A stretch of DNA of 64,000 bases from Aestuariibaculum sp. M13. GTDB taxonomy: Bacteria > Bacteroidota > Bacteroidia > Flavobacteriales > Flavobacteriaceae. A program made the translations under genes and the position numbers. The notes beneath the pieces are model-generated. The model ran no database searches, was not told the origin of the DNA, and saw only the letters and a list, made by a program, of their open reading frames with translations. Shown in pieces: positions 48,463-56,414 of this stretch (the first letter of the stretch is position 1; each line of letters starts with the position of its first letter). Location: the NCBI RefSeq assembly GCF_024723255.1, contig NZ_JANIAC010000002.1:868001-932000 (forward strand). The letters run 5' to 3'.

Positions 48463-48918
48463 TTAAGATCTCGGTTTATCTATGCCTCGATCGTACATTA
48501 CTATACTTCCTGCAACAGAAACATTAAGGCTTAATTCTGACTTAAACTTCACTAAAAAGTGTGATTTTTCAATGGCTTGTTTAGACAATCCGTGATCTTC
48601 GGCACCTAACAAATAAACGCAACGCCTTGGATGATGAAAGGTTTCTAAAGGCACGGCTTCATCGGTAAGTTCAACTCCTACTAATCTTGCGCCTTTTGGC
48701 AAATTATTAAAAAAATCGTCGAAGGTTTCGTAATGAAAATATGGCATGGCTTTAACGGCGTTATGGGTATCGCAAGCCTGTTTCGCATAGCGGTTACCTA
48801 TTGTAAAAATAAAACTGGCTCCTAAGTTTTGAGCCGAACGCCATAACACCCCTAAATTTTCAGGTGTTTTCCCATTTTGAATTCCTATTCCGAAGTATTC
48901 ATTTGTAAAATTGTCCAT
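48463..48918 (-). CDS. TrmH/SpoU-like RNA methyltransferase (TrmL type)
   Basis: 151 residues from the ATG at 48918 (MDNFTNEYFGIGIQNGK); a longer frame from 48972 runs into the upstream gene and is not supported. Motifs: KTPENLGVLWRSAQNLGASF near 17, CVYLLGAEDHGLSK near 100, and the knot ELSLNVSVAGSIVMYDR near 126. It is a SPOUT enzyme of minimal length, similar to the one at 42068. It methylates a ribose 2'-OH in RNA, possibly at the tRNA wobble position as TrmL does; inference. Confidence 0.86.
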   Translation of the reverse strand: MDNFTNEYFGIGIQNGKTPENLGVLWRSAQNLGASFIFTIGNRYAKQACDTHNAVKAMPYFHYETFDDFFNNLPKGARLVGVELTDEAVPLETFHHPRRCVYLLGAEDHGLSKQAIEKSHFLVKFKSELSLNVSVAGSIVMYDRGIDKPRS

Positions 48919-48943
48919 GGCGCAAAAATAGACATTTAAAGCT

Positions 48944-49567
48944 TTAAATGGAAGATGAATTCCCAACCTCACTCAAAGGTACACAGGGCTCATAAACACC
49001 CGGAAACGGATTATAATTTAAAATTTCTTTACCTACTACTTCCGAAGTATAATAACCATATAGCGTATAATGCCTTATAAAAGTTAAATATTTGTACGTA
49101 TAGTATAATTCTTTGTTTTCAACGTCGTCTTCAGACTTAGCCAGAATTTTAAAAATTTCCTGTTGCTGGTCTTCCGAAACCTCAAAATAAGCCGTTAATA
49201 ATTCTAAGAATTCAACTTGATCGCCTTGAAAAACTTCCTTTTGAAAAACACTTTTAAACTTATTCTCAAAATATGTTTGTCCTTTAATAAATTGTTCTTG
49301 CTCTGTTTTATTCAATACTTGTTCCAATACACGATCTATAAACAACGGTACATTAACATCTAATGCCCCAACCGTATCTGAAGCCGGCAAGATAATATCA
49401 ACCAAATGATGAATTATAATACTTTGCTCCTTATTTAAAAATGATAAAGTGTTATGTCCTGACTTAGAATCTTCTTTACAAGACACCAAAACATTAAACA
49501 AAGTAGATGATGCCACAACGCCTCCCAAAATAACAGGCATGGTTTTTAATACTTCCCTCCTAAGCAT
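48944..49567 (-). CDS. gluconate 2-dehydrogenase subunit 3 family protein
   Basis: 207 residues. The N-terminus LRREVLKTMPVILGGVVASS resembles a twin-arginine signal, ending in LVSC, so a Tat-exported lipoprotein is likely. The body is helical with HHLVDIILPASDTVGALDV near 53, the family motif, and an HYTLYGYYTSEVVGKEILNY region near 165. Subunit 3 works with a GMC flavoprotein as a folding or export partner. It overlaps the GMC gene by 8 bases. Confidence 0.87.
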   Translation of the reverse strand: MLRREVLKTMPVILGGVVASSTLFNVLVSCKEDSKSGHNTLSFLNKEQSIIIHHLVDIILPASDTVGALDVNVPLFIDRVLEQVLNKTEQEQFIKGQTYFENKFKSVFQKEVFQGDQVEFLELLTAYFEVSEDQQQEIFKILAKSEDDVENKELYYTYKYLTFIRHYTLYGYYTSEVVGKEILNYNPFPGVYEPCVPLSEVGNSSSI

Positions 49568-51242
49568 CCTGATTTCCTTTTATTTGATTAACGGCGTGTT
49601 GTGCTGCTCTGGCGGTTAATGCCATATAGGTTAACGACGGATTTTGATACGCTGAAGACGTCATACAGGCGCCATCGGTAACATAAACATTAGGTACGGC
49701 ATGAATTTGATTATATTTATTCAAGACTGATCTTTTAGGGTCGTGTCCCATTCTAGCCGTTCCCATTTCATGAATGGCGTGTCCCGGATGACACTCAATA
49801 TCGTAACCTTCCACATTTTTAAATCCTGCCTTTTCAAACATCGCTACAGCCTGCGCCTGCATGTCTTTACGCATTTCCTTTTCGTTTTCTTTAAACTCAC
49901 AGTCAAACTTAACGGTAGGTTGCCCCCATCGGTCTAACTTCTCGTAATTCAACGTCATCTTATTTTCATGATACGGTAAACATTCACCAAAACCAGACAT
50001 ACCAATTTTCCAAGGTCCCGGTTTAAACAAGTCTTCCTTTAGTTTTGAGCCAAAGCTTAACTCCGGAATGGCACTTTGCCAGTTTTGTCGGCTCGCACTA
50101 CCTTGAAAGCCGTAACCTCGTAAAAAGCTTTTCTCTTTATTTTCGGAATTTAAATTTCTAAATCTCGGAATATGAAAACTCGCCGGACGACGGCCTTTAT
50201 AAAATTTATCGTCAAAACCTTCAACCGTAGCTGTGGCTCCCACTCTAAAATGATGATCCATTAAATTATGTCCCAATTCGTCACTATCATTTCCTAAACC
50301 ATTTGGAAAACGATCGGATTTTGAATTAAGCAAAATCGCGGTTGATGCCACAGTTGAAGCACAACAAAAAATAACTTTCGCTTCGAAAACCAGTTTTTCA
50401 TTGGTGTTCACATCAATAACCTCAACACCAGTAGCTTTGCCTTCTTTTTCGTTATAAATAATCTTAGAAACAATAGAAAACGGACGTAAAGTCATATTGC
50501 CAGTTTTTTCGGCTGCCGGAAGTGTTGACGCATTACTACTAAAATACGCCCCAAACGGACAACCACGCATACAACGATTTCTGTATTGGCATTTTCCGCG
50601 ACCTTCAAAGTTTTTATCTCCTGTTAGGTTTGCAAAACGCCCAATAGTTAAATGCCTGTCGGGGTATTGTTCTTGTATTTTATTTCGAAATTCAGTTTCT
50701 ACACAATTTAAATCCATAGGCGGTAAAAACTCTCCATCTGGTAAGTGCTCCAGTCCTAAAGATTCACCAAAAACACCTATAAACCGCTCCACCTTATCGT
50801 ACCAAGGCGCAATATCTTTATACCTGATAGGCCAGTCTACGGCAATGTTTTCCTTTTTGTTCGCTTCAAAATCTAAATCGCTTAACCGTAAACATTGACG
50901 CCCCCAGGTTAAAGAGCGTCCGCCAACATGATAGCCACGAATCCAGTCGAAACGTTTGTCTTCTTCATACGGATTTTCTAAATCATCAACAAACCAATGT
51001 TTAATAGATGGATGAGTCACAAAGCCTGTTCGGACTTGTTTATGTTGCTTTTTAAGTTCTTCGGTGGTATTAAGACCTCTGTTTTCAAATTCCCACGGAT
51101 CAGTATTCCAGGTCGGATAATCTTCAACGTGTTTTACATCTCTTCCACGTTCTAAAACCAAAGTTTTCATGCCTTGCTCGCATAATTCTTTGGCAGCCCA
51201 TCCGCCGGAAATTCCTGTTCCTATAACTATCGCATCGTACAT
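49560..51242 (-). CDS. GMC-family FAD oxidoreductase
   Basis: 560 residues. Rossmann FAD motif AIVIGTGISGGWAAKELCEQ at 4-23, HVGGRSLTWGRQCLRLSD near 105, an Fe-S-like CQYRNRCMRGCPFGAYFSS near 218, FCCASTVASTAILLNS near 290, and the C-terminal CHPGHAIHEMGTARMGHDP near 488 followed by TDGACMTSSAYQNPSLTYMA (the GMC His/Asn pair region). No signal peptide of its own: it is probably exported with the twin-arginine subunit 3. It oxidises a sugar or polyol; substrate unknown. No cytochrome subunit is adjacent. Confidence 0.91.
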   Translation of the reverse strand: MYDAIVIGTGISGGWAAKELCEQGMKTLVLERGRDVKHVEDYPTWNTDPWEFENRGLNTTEELKKQHKQVRTGFVTHPSIKHWFVDDLENPYEEDKRFDWIRGYHVGGRSLTWGRQCLRLSDLDFEANKKENIAVDWPIRYKDIAPWYDKVERFIGVFGESLGLEHLPDGEFLPPMDLNCVETEFRNKIQEQYPDRHLTIGRFANLTGDKNFEGRGKCQYRNRCMRGCPFGAYFSSNASTLPAAEKTGNMTLRPFSIVSKIIYNEKEGKATGVEVIDVNTNEKLVFEAKVIFCCASTVASTAILLNSKSDRFPNGLGNDSDELGHNLMDHHFRVGATATVEGFDDKFYKGRRPASFHIPRFRNLNSENKEKSFLRGYGFQGSASRQNWQSAIPELSFGSKLKEDLFKPGPWKIGMSGFGECLPYHENKMTLNYEKLDRWGQPTVKFDCEFKENEKEMRKDMQAQAVAMFEKAGFKNVEGYDIECHPGHAIHEMGTARMGHDPKRSVLNKYNQIHAVPNVYVTDGACMTSSAYQNPSLTYMALTARAAQHAVNQIKGNQDA

Positions 51243-51341
51243 TGGCTCCTGTAATTCTTCATTTTCACACTTCGTGCAAATAAAATAATTTTAAGAGATA
51301 TTTATGGAGACTATTCATTTAAAAAAGGTAGACATATTCGG

Positions 51342-51377
51342 AAAACAAAAAACGGCTTGATAAAACACCAAGCCGTT
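51342..51377 (-). terminator. terminator of the retropepsin-like gene
   Basis: Perfect 9-bp stem AACGGCTTG/CAAGCCGTT (51377-51369 with 51359-51351), followed on the minus strand by TTTTTTGTTTTC. It lies 26 bases after the stop at 51403. Confidence 0.88.
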
Positions 51378-51402
51378 ATATACTGTAAATCAGAATTTTT
51401 AA

Positions 51403-52893
51403 TTATAAAGTCACCTCTACCGGCTGTCCTTTTCTAATTACCTTAAAGGTTAAGTTTTCCTTTTGTTGTAATTTTGAAATTTCGCTCGCCGTTAACTCAT
51501 TAGACAATTTTCCTTCAATACTAATAATACGATCCCATAATTTAAGTGGATCCTTATCACTAGCATCAGTTCCTTCCTCTGTTGTTAAATTGCGCTTTAC
51601 AACCAACACATTATTTACAAAGCCTATTAAATAATCGTTAACCACAAAGTCTAATGGCAACATTTCTGCATTCATTTTTGTGTACAGATTATAGGTGTTT
51701 AAATCGATAACCCAGTTGAATCGGCGTAAAAACTGAATACCAATAGACCCCAATACATTATGCCCGTTGTGTCTTGCTTCTTCATACGACTCTACTGCTA
51801 AACTCGAATTTTCAAAGGTTAAGCCGGCAAAACTTATACTATCAACTAAACCTATTTGAACCGGAGTTTTATGCCCTACGCTTACGTTATATGTATTAAA
51901 TAAAGGTGTCATGCTTTTAACCAGTAAATCTTCATTTTGTAATTTTGTTCCTGATCCAAACATAATGGCTTGATAACCTGCTCCGGCATCTAAAATAAAT
52001 TCAGATTCGAATGTATTGCCTCTGGCAGAAATGGTTAGCGGAATGGTTGGTACGCCTTCAGAATATCTAAATATTGTTGTGTTATAATCTTTAAAAAAGT
52101 CATTTTCACCAAAGGAATACAGAATAATTTCATGACGCTCGAAATTAACTTCTGTGATATAACTTCTGAAAAAATTAGAACCTCCAATAATTCCATCTAA
52201 ACCCGGTTTTATTTTAGGAAACATCACCATATTTTGATTTTTAAGTACAAAATCGTCTAAAATCAATGTGTTTCCTGAAGAATAGTTAACTGTCATTTCT
52301 CCACCAGGCACAAACACTTTACGAGCCTCAGTAATTTTAACACCTATTTCTTCTTGTAAATCTGCTTTTAACGCCAACCCATCGGCTCCAGTATCAAACA
52401 ACATATTCAACACTTTATCGGAATCATTTAATTTAGCTTTTAAAATAATAGAGCCTCGATCGTAAATAAAAGGGAATGTTGCTATTTTTTTTGATATTCC
52501 GTAACGATTAAAATTAAAACCTTTTTGGTCTAAATAATCAGAATACAGCAGTTTACCTTCTTTTGAAAATACTACATTTGAAATCTCTTCTTTTTCACCA
52601 AAAACATAGTGAACCTTACAAGTTCGCTGTCCATTTATTTCTGAAACGGCATCCCAATACATCGTATTTGGCTTTCTAGCCTTTTCTATAAAATCTTTAA
52701 ATGAATTGGTTGCCACAGGATGTTGATAGACTGCAAATCTAAAATCTTTCGAAATAAACTCATCAATTAAAGTTTTATCTCCTTTTAGCAAACAGGATTT
52801 ATAGACGTTAAGTGTGTTAAACTCTTGTTCTGTTCCTTGAGAAAACACCTTTAGTGAAATAAAAATGGATAGTGTTAAAGTAAAAATCTTCAT
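51403..52893 (-). CDS. exported retropepsin-like aspartyl protease with PDZ-like C-terminus
   Basis: 496 residues with signal peptide MKIFTLTLSIFISLKVFSQG. An N-terminal 120-residue NTF2/DUF-like domain is followed by two aspartyl-protease lobes: LNMLFDTGADGLALKADL near 163 (DTG) and FILDAGAGYQAIMFGSG near 299 (DAG in place of DTG/DSG), with VLGSIGIQFLRRFNWVIDLN near 375. The C-terminal 90 residues (LWDRIISIEGKLSNEL, FKVIRKGQPVEVTL) look like a PDZ domain. Proteins of this order are common, poorly studied Bacteroidota envelope proteases. The second Asp motif is altered, so activity should be tested. A terminator-like hairpin lies just upstream of the start. Confidence 0.85.
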   Translation of the reverse strand: MKIFTLTLSIFISLKVFSQGTEQEFNTLNVYKSCLLKGDKTLIDEFISKDFRFAVYQHPVATNSFKDFIEKARKPNTMYWDAVSEINGQRTCKVHYVFGEKEEISNVVFSKEGKLLYSDYLDQKGFNFNRYGISKKIATFPFIYDRGSIILKAKLNDSDKVLNMLFDTGADGLALKADLQEEIGVKITEARKVFVPGGEMTVNYSSGNTLILDDFVLKNQNMVMFPKIKPGLDGIIGGSNFFRSYITEVNFERHEIILYSFGENDFFKDYNTTIFRYSEGVPTIPLTISARGNTFESEFILDAGAGYQAIMFGSGTKLQNEDLLVKSMTPLFNTYNVSVGHKTPVQIGLVDSISFAGLTFENSSLAVESYEEARHNGHNVLGSIGIQFLRRFNWVIDLNTYNLYTKMNAEMLPLDFVVNDYLIGFVNNVLVVKRNLTTEEGTDASDKDPLKLWDRIISIEGKLSNELTASEISKLQQKENLTFKVIRKGQPVEVTL

Positions 52894-52913
52894 AAATTTA
52901 GTTTGTTAGTTAT

Positions 52914-52949
52914 TTAAAAAAAAGGGTTACTACCAGGGTAACCCTTTTT
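52914..52949 (-). terminator. strong hairpin with T-run, just upstream of the retropepsin-like gene
   Basis: Perfect 11-bp stem AAAAGGGTTAC/GTAACCCTTTT (52948-52938 with 52930-52920), 7-nt loop, followed on the minus strand by eight T. It ends about 21 bases before the ATG at 52893. It is either the end of a short leftward RNA made from 52950-53230 or an attenuator of the retropepsin-like gene. Confidence 0.7.
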
Positions 52950-53019
52950 ACTTCTTCACTTAGTTTTGAGTGACTAATTCAAATTGTATATTATGAAAAA
53001 ATATAGTTCAGTGAGAAGT
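52950..53019 (-). ncRNA. candidate structured leader or small RNA upstream of the terminator hairpin
   Basis: Acttcttcact at 52950-52960 can pair with agtgagaagt at 53010-53019 (one bulged base), and cact 52957-52960 can instead pair with agtg 52969-52972. The region precedes a strong minus-strand terminator and holds no gene. It could be a small RNA or a leader with alternative folds. No known RNA family is recognised. Confidence 0.25.
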
Positions 53020-53049
53020 CTAAAAATCATCAGCTTTCATTTTCCTCTC

Positions 53050-53173
53050 TCATAAAAAACTTCGGCAGGAGATTTTTATGAAAACGCTTAAAAAGATAAA
53101 TACCCTTATAGCAATTTTTAATTTTATGATATTTTTAAGATATCGAGGATTAATAAAAACTGAACCAACTTAG
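53050..53173 (+). other. very short ORF (31 codons, 53078-53173) whose start lies in a hairpin
   Basis: ATG at 53078, 7 bases after AGGAG, codes for a 31-residue basic peptide with a hydrophobic middle (TLIAIFNFMIFL). The ATG is the 3' arm of a perfect 9-bp inverted repeat (TCATAAAAA 53050-53058 / TTTTTATGA 53073-53081) that would hide the start. The Shine-Dalgarno-like site is unusual for this phylum. It may be a real small membrane peptide or chance. Confidence 0.25.
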
Positions 53174-53230
53174 ATAATCATATGGATGTGACTATTATCA
53201 CTAATTTTGTTACGAAGTTATTAAAAACAA

Positions 53231-53260
53231 AAAAGCTCCACTATTTCTAGTGAAGCTTTT
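53231..53260 (-). terminator. terminator directly after the tRNA 3' fragment
   Basis: 13-bp stem (AAAAGCTTCACTA pairs with TAGTGGAGCTTTT, one G-T pair) closed by a GAAA loop, then a T-rich run on the minus strand. It begins one base after the tRNA-like 3' end, as expected for the terminator of the original tRNA gene. Confidence 0.8.
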
Positions 53261-53261
53261 G

Positions 53262-53286
53262 TGATCGCGACAGGATTCGAACCTAA
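53262..53286 (-). other. 3' tRNA fragment marking an integration (att) site
   Basis: On the minus strand: T-loop TTCGAAT (53281-53275), T-stem 3' strand CCTGT (53274-53270), acceptor 3' strand CGCGATC (53269-53263) and discriminator A (53262), with no encoded CCA. The 5' T-stem strand is TTAGG and no longer fully pairs, and no anticodon or D arm follows upstream. So tRNA identity begins about AGGTTCGAA and the rest is foreign. This is the usual trace of a tyrosine-recombinase element inserted in a tRNA 3' end. The intact tRNA copy should lie at the element's far end, right of the window. Isotype not determined. Confidence 0.72.
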
Positions 53287-53335
53287 TCTCTCCTGCCCTA
53301 TATTTACTACATCACTTAACTTTCAAAACAACAAC

Positions 53336-53359
53336 TGTTAACCGAATTGTTGACCGAAA
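53336..53359 (+). repeat. tandem 12-bp repeat near the element end
   Basis: TGTTAACCGAAT (53336-53347) is followed directly by TGTTGACCGAAA (53348-53359), 10 of 12 bases equal. It lies 50-75 bases inside the tRNA-derived end, where arm-type integrase or excisionase sites are found in tyrosine-recombinase elements. The function is inference. Confidence 0.45.
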
Positions 53360-53443
53360 TAGAATACTAATGGATTTTCAATAAAACACAAATATACTGA
53401 ACAAACAGATTGTAATTAGAAAAAAGAAAAATTACAAGATTAT

Positions 53444-54271
53444 TTAAATCTCTTGATCAATTTCAAAGTTTATAGCTTTCGCATATTCTGATAAATCAAT
53501 AGCAGCTACCGTTCCAATACTTTGCTGTAAATATCTCGAGAGCTGAAGAAAAAAAGTAACCAAAGAATTATATTTATAACTAAACTCTATTGTATCGAAG
53601 GTTCTATCATTATAAAATTCTAAAAACTGTTTGTTATATATTTCAGCTGAATCTGCTTTGCTTTTTAAAATACTATCATCTTTAATATAATCAACATAGA
53701 AACTTTTATAGTTTACCGCACAACCAATATCTAATGACTTAAGTCCCTTTAAAGATTTCAAATGCTTCTTAATTGTATCATCTTTTTTAATTTTAGATTC
53801 AAATGAAAGAACACCTCCTAATATTTTTGTTAAGCTAATAGGATCTCTCTTTTGCCCCCTATCTATTATGCTTGCCGATGTTCTAAATAACTTCCTTACG
53901 CTTTCAATTTTGTCTCCCGCGTATAAAATGTAGTTTTTATTTAAATCTGGTTTTACCTCAAAAACCGCATAGACTCCTTCAGCTGGTATATATTTTGTGT
54001 TTTTTTGAATAAATACAAATGGTGTATACGTTTGATCGTAGATTACTAAATCAATTTGCATACTCTTATTACCCTTTGAATCAATAATAATTGCTTTGTC
54101 AACGCAATATCGACTTGGTAAATATGTTTTCAAGTAATCAATCCATATATCTTCAAAAGCATCTCCTTTAGTTGTAGAATGTTCAATAAATTCTCTATTA
54201 GTTTTCATTTCAGAAATCATTTGAGATTGAAGGCCATTGAATAAACCTCTTAAATCTACTTTTTCACTCAT
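53444..54271 (-). CDS. DUF6602 protein, PD-(D/E)xK nuclease-like putative effector
   Basis: 275 residues, soluble. A helix with GDAFEDIWIDYL near 36-47 (Glu40), then QIDLVIYDQ near 72-80 (Asp74) and YAVFEVKPD near 101-109 (Glu105-x-Lys107): the spacing E...D...ExK is that of restriction-endonuclease-like PD-(D/E)xK enzymes, and the whole resembles DUF6602. The rest is helical (FFLQLSRYLQQSIG near 239). Its start overlaps the E2-E1-JAB gene by 8 bases, so it is the third gene of that operon. By position it is the candidate effector of a CBASS-like system, but no SAVED, CARF, TIR or membrane domain is visible. It could instead be a regulatory or target protein. Nuclease activity is inference. 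Confidence 0.72.
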   Translation of the reverse strand: MSEKVDLRGLFNGLQSQMISEMKTNREFIEHSTTKGDAFEDIWIDYLKTYLPSRYCVDKAIIIDSKGNKSMQIDLVIYDQTYTPFVFIQKNTKYIPAEGVYAVFEVKPDLNKNYILYAGDKIESVRKLFRTSASIIDRGQKRDPISLTKILGGVLSFESKIKKDDTIKKHLKSLKGLKSLDIGCAVNYKSFYVDYIKDDSILKSKADSAEIYNKQFLEFYNDRTFDTIEFSYKYNSLVTFFLQLSRYLQQSIGTVAAIDLSEYAKAINFEIDQEI

Positions 54272-56414
54272 ACTTTCTTAACTTTTTATTTGAATACACA
54301 AAGAGCTCTTTTCCATATGGTACACTTCCTATTTGTGCTATCATTAATAACGGCTCATCAATTGTAATGTTTTTATCTTTTGCTATTTCTTTCATAGCGT
54401 TTAAATCAACCTTACTCGGGGAGGTTGGGCCATCTGGATGAGAATGCCATTCTCCTAAATAACCAATTTTACCATTAGTTAATTTATGAATATTTTTTAA
54501 CCTATCATTTAGTGAACCAGGATGTCTAACAAAAACTGTTTTTCCATTTTCATATTTATCAGGTATCAAAATATTTGTGATTATAAAGTTTTTATTTTCC
54601 TTAAAACCAATAAATACACCTCCGAACTCTTTAGGATAATGAGTAGTTATGTTTTCTTCTATTTTTCTTAAAACGTTTCTTGATATATGTATAGAACTAT
54701 CATTATAACTACAAGTATAATATTCATATTCTTCAATATCTATTCTTGGCATGTCATCAAAATTTGGTTTTATAATAAATGATTCATTAGTGTTATTTTT
54801 AGAGTAATTATCATTTATAATTTTCAAACCAGTGTTAAGCAAGGTGCTTATGTCATTAAAGTTTGCTTCAAATGTAGGGTATCCGCATCCTGTTCCTTCT
54901 ATATAAGTTGGAGGTTCATTTTCAATATATTCAAATATTGTTTTAGATTGTTTGGTTAAATCTTTACCGGTAATTGAAACAAACGATTTAGCATTATTAG
55001 TTATCCCGAAACTAAAAATACTTCCTTTATAATCAATTTTATCTAAAATAAATGTTACTTCAGGGTCTGTTGAACAATCAAATATTATATCAACATTTTT
55101 ATTAAAAACATTTTCTATTTCATCTAAATCAACTCCATTAAGTTTAGTATCCAATTGAATAACATTTATGAAAGGTGAAATACACAAGAGTCTATTAGCT
55201 AATCTTTCAGTTTTTGGATAAATAGTGTCATCTAAATTGTAATTAGCCCTGCATAAATTTCCACCTCTTATTGAATCAAAATCTTCGAGAATAATAGTTC
55301 TTAATCCTCCTCTAACTAATACTTCAGATAAAGTACTTCCTAATGCTCCACAACCGATGATTAAAATTTTGGAATTAGTTATGCTATTATTTAATTTTCC
55401 TCTACCAAAAAATCTTTTAAAGTCTATGTTTTCAGAAGTTCCCCAATAAATTTTATTTTTTTTCAGACTATATTCGAACCCTTTATTTGTTTCATCTCTT
55501 TCTTTCCGTTGTATTCGTTTAAAATCAATAGGAAGATTTTTTTTTGATATTCGGATCATATCCCAATGCTCTTCATAACCATCATCATTTGGGATTTTAT
55601 AACCAATAATTAGGAATAAATAGTTTTCTATATAGAAACTTTTACCAAATTCACGTTTAAGACCATTATATAAATATTCAATAAATTCGTCAGATAAATA
55701 GTCTTTAAATTCACTCCAATTCTCAATACCTTTTCTTCCTTTGACATTTTTCTTGATAGGTTCACCCTCCATGAAATAATATATTCCCTTCTTACAAGTC
55801 TTACTTTTCAAAATTTCTCTAAAAGAATTAGACCAATTGTCTTCCTTTTTATTGTCAAACCCTAAACGAAATATTTTTTTAACTGGGAATTTTGTTTTTC
55901 CGTATTTATCATCAGAATAAATAGAATAATCAAATGTGCCAAATTTATGTTTATCAAAATTATTTTTGATGTTTGTGAAGTGTAACCTATCTATTCTTCC
56001 TTTTTCTGTAGTATGAACTAAATAAGAATAATTTTCATCCTCCTTTCCAAGAATATAATATTCCCTTATCCATTGTTTCAAGCATTTTAATTCATATAAA
56101 AACTTTTTATCGAAATCATCATCTTTATCGGGATGAAAACACACAGACCCATCTAAATTTATATGATCTAAACCAATGTAATTTTCATTTCTAAAAATTA
56201 TCGAAATGTTGTCAGAATTAGGATGAGTTAAAGGATAATGATGTGGAATACTAATATCAAAAACGAATATTTCGTTTAAACAGCTAACTTCTATTTTACC
56301 AGAAAAATAGATGCCATTTCGTTGTATAGAATCTGAAATTAATACATCTTTATCTCTTTCTATTAATCCATTGATTCTTTTTATTATTTTCTTGTCTATT
56401 GAGTTATTATCCAA
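54264..56414 (-). CDS. E2-E1-JAB fusion: ubiquitin-conjugation-like and deconjugation-like domains in one chain
   Basis: 716 residues. Residues about 1-125 look like an E2 fold: FDISIPHHYPLTHPNSDNIS (53-72) then HINLDGSVCFHPD (84-96) with Cys92 at the E2 nucleophile position. After a 200-residue middle part, a ThiF/E1 domain follows: ILIIGCGALGSTLSEVLVRG (350-369), LEDFD (376-380), IIFDCSTDPEV (444-453), and EGTGCGYPTFEAN (506-518) where Cys510 may be the E1 cysteine. The C-terminus is a JAB/JAMM protease: EFGGVFIG (Glu596) and EWHSHPDGPTSPSKVD with His657, His659, Ser667 and Asp670 in H-x-H-x7-S-x2-D spacing. In typical type II CBASS the E2-E1 (Cap2) and JAB (Cap3) are separate genes. The CD-NTase gene ends 8 bases inside this gene's start. 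Confidence 0.85.
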   Translation of the reverse strand: MDNNSIDKKIIKRINGLIERDKDVLISDSIQRNGIYFSGKIEVSCLNEIFVFDISIPHHYPLTHPNSDNISIIFRNENYIGLDHINLDGSVCFHPDKDDDFDKKFLYELKCLKQWIREYYILGKEDENYSYLVHTTEKGRIDRLHFTNIKNNFDKHKFGTFDYSIYSDDKYGKTKFPVKKIFRLGFDNKKEDNWSNSFREILKSKTCKKGIYYFMEGEPIKKNVKGRKGIENWSEFKDYLSDEFIEYLYNGLKREFGKSFYIENYLFLIIGYKIPNDDGYEEHWDMIRISKKNLPIDFKRIQRKERDETNKGFEYSLKKNKIYWGTSENIDFKRFFGRGKLNNSITNSKILIIGCGALGSTLSEVLVRGGLRTIILEDFDSIRGGNLCRANYNLDDTIYPKTERLANRLLCISPFINVIQLDTKLNGVDLDEIENVFNKNVDIIFDCSTDPEVTFILDKIDYKGSIFSFGITNNAKSFVSITGKDLTKQSKTIFEYIENEPPTYIEGTGCGYPTFEANFNDISTLLNTGLKIINDNYSKNNTNESFIIKPNFDDMPRIDIEEYEYYTCSYNDSSIHISRNVLRKIEENITTHYPKEFGGVFIGFKENKNFIITNILIPDKYENGKTVFVRHPGSLNDRLKNIHKLTNGKIGYLGEWHSHPDGPTSPSKVDLNAMKEIAKDKNITIDEPLLMIAQIGSVPYGKELFVYSNKKLRKYE

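Noticed and set aside
48919-48972. Longer start of the TrmL-like methyltransferase
   Set aside because: Overlaps the upstream gene; the shorter protein begins with the SPOUT-family sequence.
53187-53202. Crp-like dyad TGTGA-N6-TCACT
   Set aside because: Close to the Escherichia coli consensus, but no promoter or gene start is near and the phylum's regulators differ; likely chance.
53261-53360. Complete tRNA gene on the minus strand
   Set aside because: Only the T-arm and acceptor 3' strand are present; no D-arm, anticodon arm or 5' acceptor strand follows.
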